A stretch of 64,000 nt of DNA from Rhodocyclaceae bacterium (GTDB lineage Bacteria > Pseudomonadota > Gammaproteobacteria > Burkholderiales > Rhodocyclaceae), in NCBI GenBank assembly GCA_016791115.1, contig JAEUNL010000027.1, positions 52,264 to 116,263 of the forward strand, in the 5' to 3' direction. A program made the translations under genes and the position numbers. Below are positions 1 to 7,742 of the stretch, one piece after another (position 1 is the stretch's first letter; each line of letters begins with the position of its first letter). Below the pieces are notes generated by a model. It was not told the DNA's origin. It saw only the letters and a program-made list of their open reading frames with translations, and did no database searches.

Positions 1-1890
1 CTCGAGCAGAAGGGCCTCAAGTTCAAGCTGGAGACGCAGACCGCGGAACTGGTCCGGGGTGAATCCGGCCGCGTCTGTGCGATCAGGTTCAAGGATGGCG
101 AAACCCTGCCTGCCGACATCGTGGTGATGGCCGCCGGCATCCGCCCGAACATCGATTTGGCCAAGGCCGCAGGCCTGCACTGCAACCGCGGCATCGTGGT
201 CAACGACACCATGCAGACATTCGATCCGCGCGTCTATGCAGTGGGCGAGTGCGTCGAACATCGGGGCACCGCCTACGGCCTGGTCGCGCCGCTGTTCGAG
301 CAGGCCAAGGTCTGCGCCAACCACCTTGCCAATTTCGGCATCGGCCGCTATCAGGGTTCGGTAGTGTCGACCAAGCTCAAGGTGACCGGCATCGACGTCT
401 TCTCGGCGGGCGATTTCAGCGGCAAGGGTGCCGAGGAAATCGTGCTGCACGACCGCCAGGGCGGCGTCTACAAGCGCATCCTGCTCAAGGACAACCGCAT
501 CGTCGGCACCGTGCTCTACGGCGACACGGCGGACGGCTCCTGGTACTTCCAGCTGCTGAAGGACCGCCAGGACGTCCATGACGTGCGTGATCACCTGATG
601 TTCGGCCAGAACCACCTCGGCGATGCCGGCCACAAGGGCGAGTCGCACGCCGCCTCGATGCCCGACAGCGCGCAGGTGTGCGGCTGCAACGGCGTGTGCA
701 AGGGCGACATCGTCAAGGCGATCAAGACGCACGGCCTGTTCACGCTCGAGGACGTGCGCAAGCACACCAAGGCATCGAGCTCCTGCGGGTCGTGCACCGG
801 TCTGGTGGAGCAGATCCTCGCCTCCTGCGTCGGTGGCGCCTACACGCCGTCGGACTCGAAGACCAAGCCGATGTGTGGCTGCACCGAGCACACGCACGAG
901 GAAGTGCGCGAGGCGATCCGCAAGGAGAAGTGGCTGTCCATTCCCGAGGTGCAGCTGGGCATGAACTGGACCACGCCCAACGGCTGCGCCTCGTGCCGGC
1001 CGGCGCTCAACTACTACCTGGTGAGCACCTGGCCGCACGAGGCGAAGGACGATCCGCAGAGCCGCTTCATCAACGAGCGCGCCCACGCCAACATCCAGAA
1101 GGACGGCACCTATTCGGTGGTGCCGCGCATGTGGGGCGGGCTCACCACGCCGGACGAGTTGCGCGCGATCGCCGATGCGGCCGAAAAGTACAACGTGCCC
1201 ACCGTCAAGGTTACCGGCGGTCAGCGCATCGACCTGCTCGGCGTGAAGAAAGAGGACCTGCCGAAGATGTGGGCGGACTTCGCCGCCGCCGGCATGGTCT
1301 CCGGCCACGCCTACGGCAAGAGCATCCGCACCGTGAAGACCTGCGTCGGCGCCGAGCACTGCCGCTTCGGCACGCAGCTTTCGATGAGCATGGGCGTCAA
1401 GCTGGAGAAGATGCTGTTCGGCATGTGGAGCCCGCACAAGGTGAAGCTGGCGGTCTCTGGGTGCCCGCGCAACTGCGCCGAGGCCGGCATCAAGGACATC
1501 GGCGTGATCGGCGTGGATGGCGGGTACGAACTTTACGTTGCCGGCAACGGCGGCATCAAGACCGAGGTTGCGCAGTTCCTGTGCAAGGTGGCAACCGACG
1601 AGGAGGTGCTCGAATACTCGGCCGCCTTCCTGCAGCTCTACCGCGAAGAAGCGCGCTACCTCGACCGCACGGTGCACTACGTGCAACGCGTCGGGCTCGA
1701 CTACATCAAGGCCAGGGTGGTGGACGACGCGGCCAACCGCAAGGCGCTGTACGAACGTCTGCTGTATGCCTTGCAGGACTACAAGGATCCGTGGCTGGAG
1801 CGCGCGCAGGGTGTCGAGAAGCACGAATTCGTGCCGATCCGCTTCCACCGCAAGGGCGACGCGCTGAGCCAGGAGGCCGAGCCCGCGTGA
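1..1890 (+). CDS. nirB: Assimilatory nitrite reductase large subunit NirB, 5'-truncated by the window edge
   Basis: The cytoplasmic enzyme reduces nitrite to ammonium with NAD(P)H. The frame is open from base 1, so the N-terminal FAD-binding part is missing; 629 residues are visible. They start inside the FAD/NAD fold (AAGIRPN, visible residues 44-50). Two BFD-like [2Fe-2S] modules follow (CGCNGVCKGD with CGSCTG near 227-265, and MCGCTEH with CASC near 291-332), then the nitrite/sulfite reductase half-domain. The [4Fe-4S]/siroheme cysteines are at visible 448, 454, 488 and 492 (TCVGAEHC, GCPRNC). nirD follows 20 bp downstream, as expected for the two-subunit enzyme. The family assignment is very secure. 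Confidence 0.97.
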   Translation, partial: LEQKGLKFKLETQTAELVRGESGRVCAIRFKDGETLPADIVVMAAGIRPNIDLAKAAGLHCNRGIVVNDTMQTFDPRVYAVGECVEHRGTAYGLVAPLFEQAKVCANHLANFGIGRYQGSVVSTKLKVTGIDVFSAGDFSGKGAEEIVLHDRQGGVYKRILLKDNRIVGTVLYGDTADGSWYFQLLKDRQDVHDVRDHLMFGQNHLGDAGHKGESHAASMPDSAQVCGCNGVCKGDIVKAIKTHGLFTLEDVRKHTKASSSCGSCTGLVEQILASCVGGAYTPSDSKTKPMCGCTEHTHEEVREAIRKEKWLSIPEVQLGMNWTTPNGCASCRPALNYYLVSTWPHEAKDDPQSRFINERAHANIQKDGTYSVVPRMWGGLTTPDELRAIADAAEKYNVPTVKVTGGQRIDLLGVKKEDLPKMWADFAAAGMVSGHAYGKSIRTVKTCVGAEHCRFGTQLSMSMGVKLEKMLFGMWSPHKVKLAVSGCPRNCAEAGIKDIGVIGVDGGYELYVAGNGGIKTEVAQFLCKVATDEEVLEYSAAFLQLYREEARYLDRTVHYVQRVGLDYIKARVVDDAANRKALYERLLYALQDYKDPWLERAQGVEKHEFVPIRFHRKGDALSQEAEPA

Positions 1891-1910
1891 GCGGGCTCGG
1901 AGCGCGGCCA

Positions 1911-2240
1911 ATGGAGATGCGCCTCGTGTCTGAATGGTTGCGGGTGTGCACCGTGCGGGAGATCCCCCGCCAGGGTTCGCGGGTGATCGATCTAGCCGGC
2001 ACCGCGGTGGCGGTGTTCCGTACTGCGAAGGACGAGATTCACGCGATCGAGGACCGCTGCCCGCACAAGGGTGGCCCGCTTTCGCAGGGCATCGTGATCG
2101 ACGACCGGGTTGCCTGCCCGCTGCACGGCTGGCTGATCCGGCTCGATACAGGGCATGCCTGCGCGCCCGACGAGGGATGCGCGCGGCGCTACCGCATCAA
2201 GGTGGAACAGGACGAGCTCTTCATTGCCACCGACGACTGA
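1911..2240 (+). CDS. nirD: Nitrite reductase small subunit NirD (Rieske-like), first copy
   Basis: Small partner of NirB, a Rieske-fold protein of about 105-109 residues. It keeps a full set of Rieske ligands (CPHKGGPLSQG and CPLHGW), which many enterobacterial NirD proteins have lost, so it may carry a real [2Fe-2S] cluster. The ATG at 1911 lies 20 bp after the nirB stop. An in-frame GTG at 1926 has GGAG about 9 bp upstream and gives the more typical N-terminus MSEWLRVC, so the true start may be 1926. A second NirD-like gene lies on the other strand at 6939-7301. Confidence 0.93.
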   Translation: MEMRLVSEWLRVCTVREIPRQGSRVIDLAGTAVAVFRTAKDEIHAIEDRCPHKGGPLSQGIVIDDRVACPLHGWLIRLDTGHACAPDEGCARRYRIKVEQDELFIATDD

Positions 2241-2245
2241 GCAGG

Positions 2246-2267
2246 GCGCGCGCGCCTTTGCGCGCGC
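2246..2267. terminator. GC-rich hairpin between convergent nirD and dsbB
   Basis: Two 8-base alternating GC arms (2246-2253 and 2260-2267) flank a GCCTTT loop in the 33-bp gap between convergent stop codons. There is no U-tract on either side, so this is at best a structural or bidirectional terminator. Confidence 0.4.
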
Positions 2268-2273
2268 AAGCAC

Positions 2274-2777
2274 TCAGCGGCGCGGCGCGTTGCGACCGAA
2301 CAGCTGGGTCGCAGCCAGCACGGCGATCAGGACAAACCAGACCAGCGCCCATTCGGGAATCGACAGGCCGGCGAAAGTCCATTGCACCTTGGAACAGTCG
2401 CCGGCGCCGCGAAAGATCATGGGCAGCGCATCGGCAAGCGGGAAGCTGTCTATCATGAAATCCAGATCGGCGCCGCACTCGCTCACCTTGGGAGGATTGT
2501 GCTGCAGCCAGGACTGCCGTACCGCCACGCCGCCGCCCGCGACGACGGTTGCGAGCACCAGCAATCCGTACAGCCGCCGCCCCCAGCCCTGCGGGCCGTG
2601 CAGTGCGCCGGCCAGCGCCACCAGACCGGCGAGCACGAAGGCGTAGCGCTGCATGATGCACATCGGGCAAGGTTCCAGGCCCTTGGCCTGTTGCAGCCAC
2701 AGACCGAACACGATGAGGCCGGCGCAAACGGCGAAGATCGCGGCAAACGCGCCGCGCGGCGTGAGCAGGAATCGCAT
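2274..2777 (-). CDS. dsbB: Disulfide bond formation protein DsbB
   Basis: Inner-membrane quinone reductase that reoxidises periplasmic DsbA. It has 167 residues and four hydrophobic segments (about 10-30, 44-62, 69-88 and 140-158). The first periplasmic loop carries CPMC (C37, C40) and the second carries the other redox pair (C101, C128). The chosen start (MRFLLTPRG) puts the first membrane helix at the usual place; the frame stays open upstream to 2924, but that part has no membrane or family character. It converges on nirD. Confidence 0.95.
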   Translation of the reverse strand: MRFLLTPRGAFAAIFAVCAGLIVFGLWLQQAKGLEPCPMCIMQRYAFVLAGLVALAGALHGPQGWGRRLYGLLVLATVVAGGGVAVRQSWLQHNPPKVSECGADLDFMIDSFPLADALPMIFRGAGDCSKVQWTFAGLSIPEWALVWFVLIAVLAATQLFGRNAPRR

Positions 2778-2931
2778 GGAAGTGACCGGAATGAACTGGG
2801 CGGAATTGTAGTACAGCCGCCATTCAAGACAGCGCGGCGCCGGGCGAGTTCCGTGGGCCGCATCGGCTGGTGCGGTGTGGTGGGAGAGTTGTTGCCGATT
2901 TCTTCGAGACGGGCAGCCCTGCAAGGCTCAT

Positions 2932-2974
2932 GGATAAACGGATTCCGGCATGCTGCCGCCAGCACCGTTTATCC
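2932..2974. repeat. Perfect 10-bp inverted repeat upstream of dsbB
   Basis: GGATAAACGG at 2932-2941 is the exact reverse complement of 2965-2974, with a 23-bp spacer that is itself partly self-complementary. It lies in the 327-bp gap 2778-3104, 155 bp upstream of the dsbB start. Nothing else convincing was seen in that gap. It could be an operator or a stem-loop; the sequence to its right weakly resembles one end of the dispersed palindromic repeat described elsewhere. Confidence 0.5.
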
Positions 2975-3104
2975 ACGCGGCTTCGGGATGGGTATGGTCT
3001 GAAAAGGCCATGCCATGGGTCTCCTGGCAGAGGGGTTGCAGGCGTTCGGTCCGCTGGTCGAGTTCGATTCACACCGCGGCGCGCGTTGCACCCGGCGCGG
3101 GTCG

Positions 3105-3338
3105 TCATCCCCTGACGCCGCCGATGTACTTCCTTTGCGCTGCCGCCGGGGGCACGACAGCCGGTTCCGTGGCGGCGTCTACCAGCGGTTCGGGCGCCGC
3201 CGTCGCGAGCAGGCCAAGGTCGTTTCCGATCGACAGCGCGAGGACCAGCGTATCTTCGTCGTCGGACTGTTCGATTCGTTCCCGCACCCCGCGTGCATAC
3301 GCGCGGTCCGCCACGATGCGCTGTACGTCGACATCCAT
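3105..3338 (-). CDS. Small conserved-looking protein of unknown function
   Basis: A 77-residue reading frame with an acidic helical core (DRAYARGVRERIEQ, then SDDEDTLVLALS), a Pro/Ala-rich linker and a short C-terminus (RKYIGGVRG). I do not recognise a named family. The frame stays open upstream to 3554, and the residues just before the ATG (NAFRKLARLKLVARKQFG) continue the same protein-like, basic amphipathic character. No ATG, GTG or TTG is in frame there, so translation may start at a rare codon or the upstream part may be a relic. It lies downstream of nasA on the same strand. Confidence 0.55.
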   Translation of the reverse strand: MDVDVQRIVADRAYARGVRERIEQSDDEDTLVLALSIGNDLGLLATAAPEPLVDAATEPAVVPPAAAQRKYIGGVRG

Positions 3339-3684
3339 GCCGAACTGCTTGCGCGCGACGAGCTTGAGTCGCGCGAGCTTCCTAAATGCATTCTGGTCCG
3401 TGGTGTTTGTTGTATCCCCGTCGGCGTCGCCCGGATGGCGCAGCGCAATTGTGCTATCTCCCGCGGCACGACGTTGTGCGTAGATGCAGATGTATTCGTA
3501 TAACGCGCAAACGTTCCCGCACTTTGGTGGTGCAAAGCCGGTAACGACACTTTCTCATGCGTCAAATCCGCACCGAATTGGCGCGCAGCCCGGGTCGATG
3601 CGCCGGATCGGTGATCGATGTGGCGTTCTTTAGGTGTCAAGAAACGTTGCGGGCATGGCCCGGCCGTTGTGTCCGCGTCGGGTA
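3339..3684. other. Gap between nasA and the small unknown gene
   Basis: The right part of this 346-bp gap (3555-3684) shows no gene, hairpin or promoter I can support. The left part (to 3554) is the open upstream extension of the small gene on the - strand, described with that gene. Confidence 0.5.
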
Positions 3685-6402
3685 TCACGCCGCTTTGACG
3701 CGCGTCGCCAGCATGCGCTTGATTTCCGGTACGCAGGAGCCGCACGAGGTGCCGCACTTGAGCCCGGCCTGGAGCAATTCCAGCGTGGCGCCGCCGGCGA
3801 TGGCGGATACGATGTCCGCTTCGGCGACATTGAGGCAGTTGCAGACGATGCGGCCGCGCGCGGTCGTGGCAACCGGCGGTGCGGCTAGCGGTGCGAAGAT
3901 CCAGCGCCGCAGTTCGTCGGCGGGCATGCCTTCGACCATGGTTTCGCGCAGCCAGTCCCCCGCTGCGGTCTCGCCCGTCAGGCGCAGGCCGGCCAGCTTG
4001 CCCTCGACGATCAGCGCCTTCTTGTCGATGTTGCGCCGCGCGTCGCGATAGGCCAGGCACTCGGCGGCCGGGAGATCGAGCAGCGCATCGATCTCGGCGT
4101 CCCACTCCGCCGGCAGGGACTCGCCATGTGCGATGCGCAGCACCACCGCCGGCTGATCGCGCCCGGCGAGCGCGAGCGAGGCATAGTCGAAGCGGGCCAG
4201 CAGCGGCTGCAGCCGCGTCAGCCACGCCAGCGCGCGTTCTTGCGCATACGCTTCGCCGACAGCGGTGCGCATTGCCAGTGCCTGAAAGGGCAACGACGCC
4301 TTCTCGACCTGCACCGCGGCGTGCTTCATTTCCGGCTGTCGCGAATAGGGATCGACCGCCGGCGCCATGAGTTCGTTCACGCCCGCATTGGAGAGGTGGC
4401 GCCGACCGAAATGCATTGGCAGGAAGGTCTGGCCGGGCCGCATTTCGGGCGAGGCCGCGACGCGCACCACGATCTCGCCGCGGCGCGATCGCACGCGCGC
4501 CAGGTCGCCATCCGCCAGGCCGCGCCGGGCCATGTCGTCGGCATGCATCGAGAGGCAGGCTTCGCCCGCGTGATTGAACAGGCGCGCCGCCTTGCCGGTG
4601 CGGCTCATGCCGTGCCACTGGTCTCGCAGCCGTCCGCTGTTGAGGTGCAGCGGATGGCGCGCGTCGGTGTTCTCCGCCAGCACGCGCGCGTCGATGCGCA
4701 CGAAATGCGCCTTGCCGCTGGCCGTCGGAAAACGGCCGTCGCCATACAGGCGCGATTTGCCGCCGGCCTCGCGCGACCAGGGCCACTGTTGCGGCCCCTG
4801 CTCATCAAGCACCGCGTAGTCGAGTTCCGCGATGTCGAGGTCGCGCCCGCGCGTGGTCTCGGCATGTTCCCGGAAAACCTGCTCCGGGTGGAAGTAGGGA
4901 AACAGCCGCGCGGCACGCGTATCGCCGAGCGCGTGACCGAGGCGCAGCGCGAAGTCGCGCGCGATCTGCCAGTCTGGACGCGCTTCGCCGGGCGGCGGCA
5001 CGGCGCGCCGCACATGCGTGATGCGCCGCTCCGAATTGGTGGCGGTGCCTTCCTTCTCGCCCCACGTGGATGCGGGCAGGATCAAGTCGGCGAACTCGGC
5101 GGTCTCGGTGGTGCGGAAAGCATCCTGCAGCACCACGAAGGCCGCGGCGGCGAGTGCCTCGCGGATTGCCGCCTGATGCGGCATCGACTGGGCCGGATTG
5201 GTGCAGGCGATCCACAGCGCCTTGATTTCGCCGCGCTTGACCCCTTCGAACAGCTCCACCGCAGTCTTGCCCGGCGCCGCCGGCACACTGTCGACGCCCC
5301 ACAGGCGGGCCACTTCGGCGCGGTGTTCCGGGTTGGCGAGATCGCGGTGCGCCGACAGCAGGTTGGCCATGCCGCCGACCTCCCGGCCACCCATCGCGTT
5401 GGGCTGGCCGGTCAGCGAGAACGGCCCGGCACCCGGCCGGCCGATGTGGCCGGTCGCCAGGTGCAGATGCACGATCGCCGCGGTGTTGTGCGTGCCGTGG
5501 GTGGACTGGTTCAGGCCCTGGCACCACATCGACAGCGCAGCATGCGCGGCGCCGAACCAGCGCGCGGCCAGCACGATGTCCTCTGCCGGCACGCCGCACG
5601 CCTGGCTGGCGAAGGCCGGCGTGATGTCGCGTACCGCGTCGCGCGCGGCTTCGAAACCCTGGGTGTGCTCGCGGACGAAGCGCGCATCGGTGAGCCCTTC
5701 CCAGAGCAGAACGTGCAGCATCGCGTTGAACAGCACCAGGTCGGTGCCGGGCAGGATCGGCAGATGCAGGTCGGCCATCGCGGCGGTGTCGGTGCGGCGC
5801 GGGTCGACCACGATGATCTTCATCTCGGGATTGGCTGCGCGCGCCTGTTCAATGCGGCGGAACACGATCGGGTGCGCATAGGCGGCGTTGCTGCCGGCCA
5901 TCAGCAGGCAGTCGGTTTCGTCGATGTCGGCGTAGCAGGCCGGCGGTGCATCGGCGCCCAGCGTCTGCTTGTAGCCGGCCACGGCGGAGGACATGCACAG
6001 GCGCGAGTTGGTGTCGATGTTGTTGGTGCCGATCAACCCCTTGGCGAGCTTGTTGAATACGTAATAGTCCTCGGTGAGCAACTGGCCCGAGACGTAGAAC
6101 GCCACCGCATCCGGGCCGTGCTCGCGGATGACGCCGGCAAAGCGCGCGGCCGCGTGGTCGAGCGCCTGCTCCCACGAAACGCGACTGCGCGCTGCGTCGC
6201 GCGTGATGCGCAGTTCCGGGAACAGTGCGCGGGTTTCCTGTACGGCAGTGAGGTGCAGGGTGGCGCCCTTGGTGCATAAGCGGCCGAAATTCGCCGGGTG
6301 CGTCGGGTCGCCACGCACGCCCGTTATGCGCTGCTCGTCATGCTCGATGATCACGCCGCAGCCGACGCCGCAGTAGCAACAGGTGGAATTGGTTTCTGCC
6401 AT
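3685..6402 (-). CDS. nasA: Assimilatory nitrate reductase catalytic subunit with C-terminal [2Fe-2S] domain
   Basis: Reduces nitrate to nitrite in the cytoplasm with Mo-bis-MGD. The protein has 905 residues: an N-terminal [4Fe-4S] motif (C8, C11, C15, C43), molybdopterin oxidoreductase domains with NANNIDTNSRLC-like and GREVGGM-type segments, a dinucleotide-binding domain, and a final BFD-like module of about 55 residues (CNCLNVAEADIV, CGTSCGSC). This is the fused NasA layout that takes electrons without a separate small ferredoxin subunit. The start is set by GCAGGAG about 8 bp upstream of ATG 6402. A sigma-54-like element lies 28-43 bp upstream. No nitrate transporter is in view. Confidence 0.95.
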   Translation of the reverse strand: MAETNSTCCYCGVGCGVIIEHDEQRITGVRGDPTHPANFGRLCTKGATLHLTAVQETRALFPELRITRDAARSRVSWEQALDHAAARFAGVIREHGPDAVAFYVSGQLLTEDYYVFNKLAKGLIGTNNIDTNSRLCMSSAVAGYKQTLGADAPPACYADIDETDCLLMAGSNAAYAHPIVFRRIEQARAANPEMKIIVVDPRRTDTAAMADLHLPILPGTDLVLFNAMLHVLLWEGLTDARFVREHTQGFEAARDAVRDITPAFASQACGVPAEDIVLAARWFGAAHAALSMWCQGLNQSTHGTHNTAAIVHLHLATGHIGRPGAGPFSLTGQPNAMGGREVGGMANLLSAHRDLANPEHRAEVARLWGVDSVPAAPGKTAVELFEGVKRGEIKALWIACTNPAQSMPHQAAIREALAAAAFVVLQDAFRTTETAEFADLILPASTWGEKEGTATNSERRITHVRRAVPPPGEARPDWQIARDFALRLGHALGDTRAARLFPYFHPEQVFREHAETTRGRDLDIAELDYAVLDEQGPQQWPWSREAGGKSRLYGDGRFPTASGKAHFVRIDARVLAENTDARHPLHLNSGRLRDQWHGMSRTGKAARLFNHAGEACLSMHADDMARRGLADGDLARVRSRRGEIVVRVAASPEMRPGQTFLPMHFGRRHLSNAGVNELMAPAVDPYSRQPEMKHAAVQVEKASLPFQALAMRTAVGEAYAQERALAWLTRLQPLLARFDYASLALAGRDQPAVVLRIAHGESLPAEWDAEIDALLDLPAAECLAYRDARRNIDKKALIVEGKLAGLRLTGETAAGDWLRETMVEGMPADELRRWIFAPLAAPPVATTARGRIVCNCLNVAEADIVSAIAGGATLELLQAGLKCGTSCGSCVPEIKRMLATRVKAA

Positions 6403-6429
6403 GTTTTCGAGATCTCCTGCGTCGACCGG

Positions 6430-6445
6430 AGCAAGCGGCGTGCCG
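6430..6445 (-). promoter_or_regulatory. Sigma-54-like -24/-12 element for nasA
   Basis: On the - strand this reads CGGCAC, GCCGC, TTGCT: one mismatch from the TGGCAC-N5-TTGCW consensus, with exact GG/GC spacing. It would start transcription near 6420, leaving a leader of about 18 nt that contains the nasA ribosome binding site. The position and the gene's nitrogen role make it credible. Confidence 0.65.
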
Positions 6446-6938
6446 TCCCTCCGAGGACGATCGAATAGGCGCGAAGGATTCCGGCGATCAGCGACGCCAC
6501 TGCGATCAGGTCGAGCGCCGCGTGCCGGTCCCGTTGTGCCAGCGGCATGAGGCGCCGTACCGCGTGCGGTCGTGCGGCGCTCCGTGCCGGTGCGAGCAAG
6601 GGGCCCTTGGCCATTCCGAAGCATTCCCGCGCATCGCAAACGCAGTCCTCGAGCGGCCCGGCCTACGGGCAGTCTGGAATGTGCGGGCGGTTGCGTGTAG
6701 CCGGCACCGGCTCGCCGAACTCCGGATGCTGCAAGGGTTCAGCCTCGCCGCAGGATGCTTTCGTGTCAGCAGCAGGGGCGGCCTGACGCCACGCGCAGCG
6801 CCTGGTCGAATCTTTACCTGCCGCGCGCCCCGTTCGGGCGCCGACGCCATGATGACAATGGTCTGGCCGGGCAGAGCGGCGCCCTGCGGCGCCCTGCGGC
6901 TCGCTGTGGCTTCGGCACGCCGTCGGATCGGCCCCGGC
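6446..6938. other. Upstream region of nasA with an NtrC-like site and a 10-bp tandem repeat
   Basis: This stretch separates the second nirD from the nasA promoter. At 6578-6594 it holds CGCTCC-N5-GGTGCG, a partial match (9 of 12) to the NtrC consensus TGCACC-N5-GGTGCA, about 140 bp upstream of the sigma-54-like element. At 6881-6900 the unit GCCCTGCGGC occurs twice in tandem. No protein-like frame was found; open frames on both strands have random-looking composition. Confidence 0.4.
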
Positions 6939-7301
6939 TCAATCGAGGCGCAGTTGCACCGTGCGGCCGTCGAGGCGAACCTCGAAGCGGCGCGTACAAC
7001 CGGTGTCGGGCGCGACGGCTTCCCCGCTCGGCAGGTCTATCTTCCAGCCGTGCATCGGACAGGTCACGCTGGTGCCGTGCAGGATGCCCTGCGAAAGGGG
7101 GCCGCCCTTGTGCGGACATTTGTCATGCACGGCGAAAATGCGGTCGTCGGCGGCGCGAAAGATCGCGATGTCACCGCCGCTCGACTGGACGACGCGCGAT
7201 CCGAGCGGCGGAATGTCGTCGATTGCGCAGACGTCGGCCCAGCCGTGCGGGCCTGGCGCGCCGGATGCTGCTGCGGAATGGGGGGCAATTTCGTTCGACA
7301 T
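6939..7301 (-). CDS. Second Rieske-type NirD-like protein
   Basis: A 120-residue NirD paralogue with the same Rieske ligands as the copy at 1911 (CPHKGGPLSQG, CPMHGW) and an extra N-terminal tail of about 18 residues. The ATG at 7301 is preceded by ACAGGAG. It lies upstream of nasA on the same strand, 536 bp away, and not next to a second nirB. It may feed electrons to NasA, serve NirB under other conditions, or be a redundant copy. Its leader and promoter carry strong nitrogen-control signatures. Confidence 0.9.
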   Translation of the reverse strand: MSNEIAPHSAAASGAPGPHGWADVCAIDDIPPLGSRVVQSSGGDIAIFRAADDRIFAVHDKCPHKGGPLSQGILHGTSVTCPMHGWKIDLPSGEAVAPDTGCTRRFEVRLDGRTVQLRLD

Positions 7302-7494
7302 GCGTCGGCTCCTGTGCAATTCGCGCGATGCAGGCATGCTGCATCGCTGTACCTGGTTCGCAAGGGATCGACTCTGATCCGCGATCGACCGGCCGCCTTT
7401 GGCCAGCGTCGCTGTCTGCATTTCACGCGCACGATGCGCGCCGGCACCGTGGCGCCGGGTGCCAGGGATCGGCCTGCGGGTCGATCCCTGTTTG
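7302..7494 (-). promoter_or_regulatory. Structured 5' leader of the second nirD, five stem-loops
   Basis: Downstream of the predicted start near 7494 the leader RNA can form five stems in about 165 nt: 9-bp arms at 7463-7471/7482-7490; 6-bp arms at 7443-7448/7458-7463; CGCGCA-TCG-TGCGCG at 7426-7440; a GGCC stem with hexaloop AAAGGC at 7388-7407; and 8-bp arms at 7326-7333/7339-7346. The arm CGATCCCT occurs twice (7464-7471 and 7363-7370), so the first arm could pair with either copy. The AAAGGC loop has A at position 1 and G at position 4, as in known ANTAR-protein RNA targets. Nitrate-responsive antitermination is an inference from nas leaders in other bacteria. Confidence 0.5.
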
Positions 7495-7504
7495 CGTTCC
7501 GTTT

Positions 7505-7520
7505 AGCAATCGCTATGCCC
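7505..7520 (-). promoter_or_regulatory. Sigma-54-like -24/-12 element for the second nirD
   Basis: The - strand reads GGGCAT, AGCGA, TTGCT: GGCA and TTGCT match the consensus with correct spacing, two bases differ. Transcription would start near 7494, just before the first leader hairpin. Confidence 0.55.
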
Positions 7521-7640
7521 GTGGCACTTGGAGGCGGCCTCGGATGCCGCCGATCTGCGCTGTCGCGGCCTTACACGTTGACGCGTCAGGGGTTCCGGGA
7601 GTGGCGGGTCAGGCAGGCGGGATGCGCGATGGCGGACGGG

Positions 7641-7677
7641 TGCGCTGCATTGGTGCGCTCGCCACCACGTTGGTGCG
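7641..7677. promoter_or_regulatory. Two tandem NtrC-like enhancer sites
   Basis: TGCGCT-GCATT-GGTGCG at 7641-7657 and GCCACC-ACGTT-GGTGCG at 7661-7677 each match TGCACC-N5-GGTGCA at 9 of 12 positions. Their centres are 20 bp apart, about two helical turns. They lie about 120-170 bp upstream of the sigma-54-like element, a usual enhancer distance, and just past the stop of the response-regulator gene. Confidence 0.5.
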
Positions 7678-7742
7678 ATCTCGCTGAAGGAGAACCTGGT
7701 TCGGGCAGCCGGCAAGCGCGGCCCTGCGTCGACCGAACGGGT

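Noticed and set aside
678..1910. nirD frame open through nirB, suggesting a fused protein
   Set aside because: The upstream part is a shifted reading of nirB; NirD homology starts only near 1911.
3140..3160. GGGCACGACAG string resembling the hairpin right arms near 27.98 kb
   Set aside because: It lies inside a reading frame without a matching left arm, so chance is the simplest explanation.
4126..6279. 717-codon open frame on + opposite nasA
   Set aside because: It is antisense to a clear nitrate reductase, has an Arg/Gly/His-rich composition typical of frame shadows at high GC, and no family motif.
6877..6900. Tandem GCCCTGCGGC repeat as a possible minisatellite or CRISPR-like unit
   Set aside because: Only two units and no spacer structure; noted only as a local duplication.
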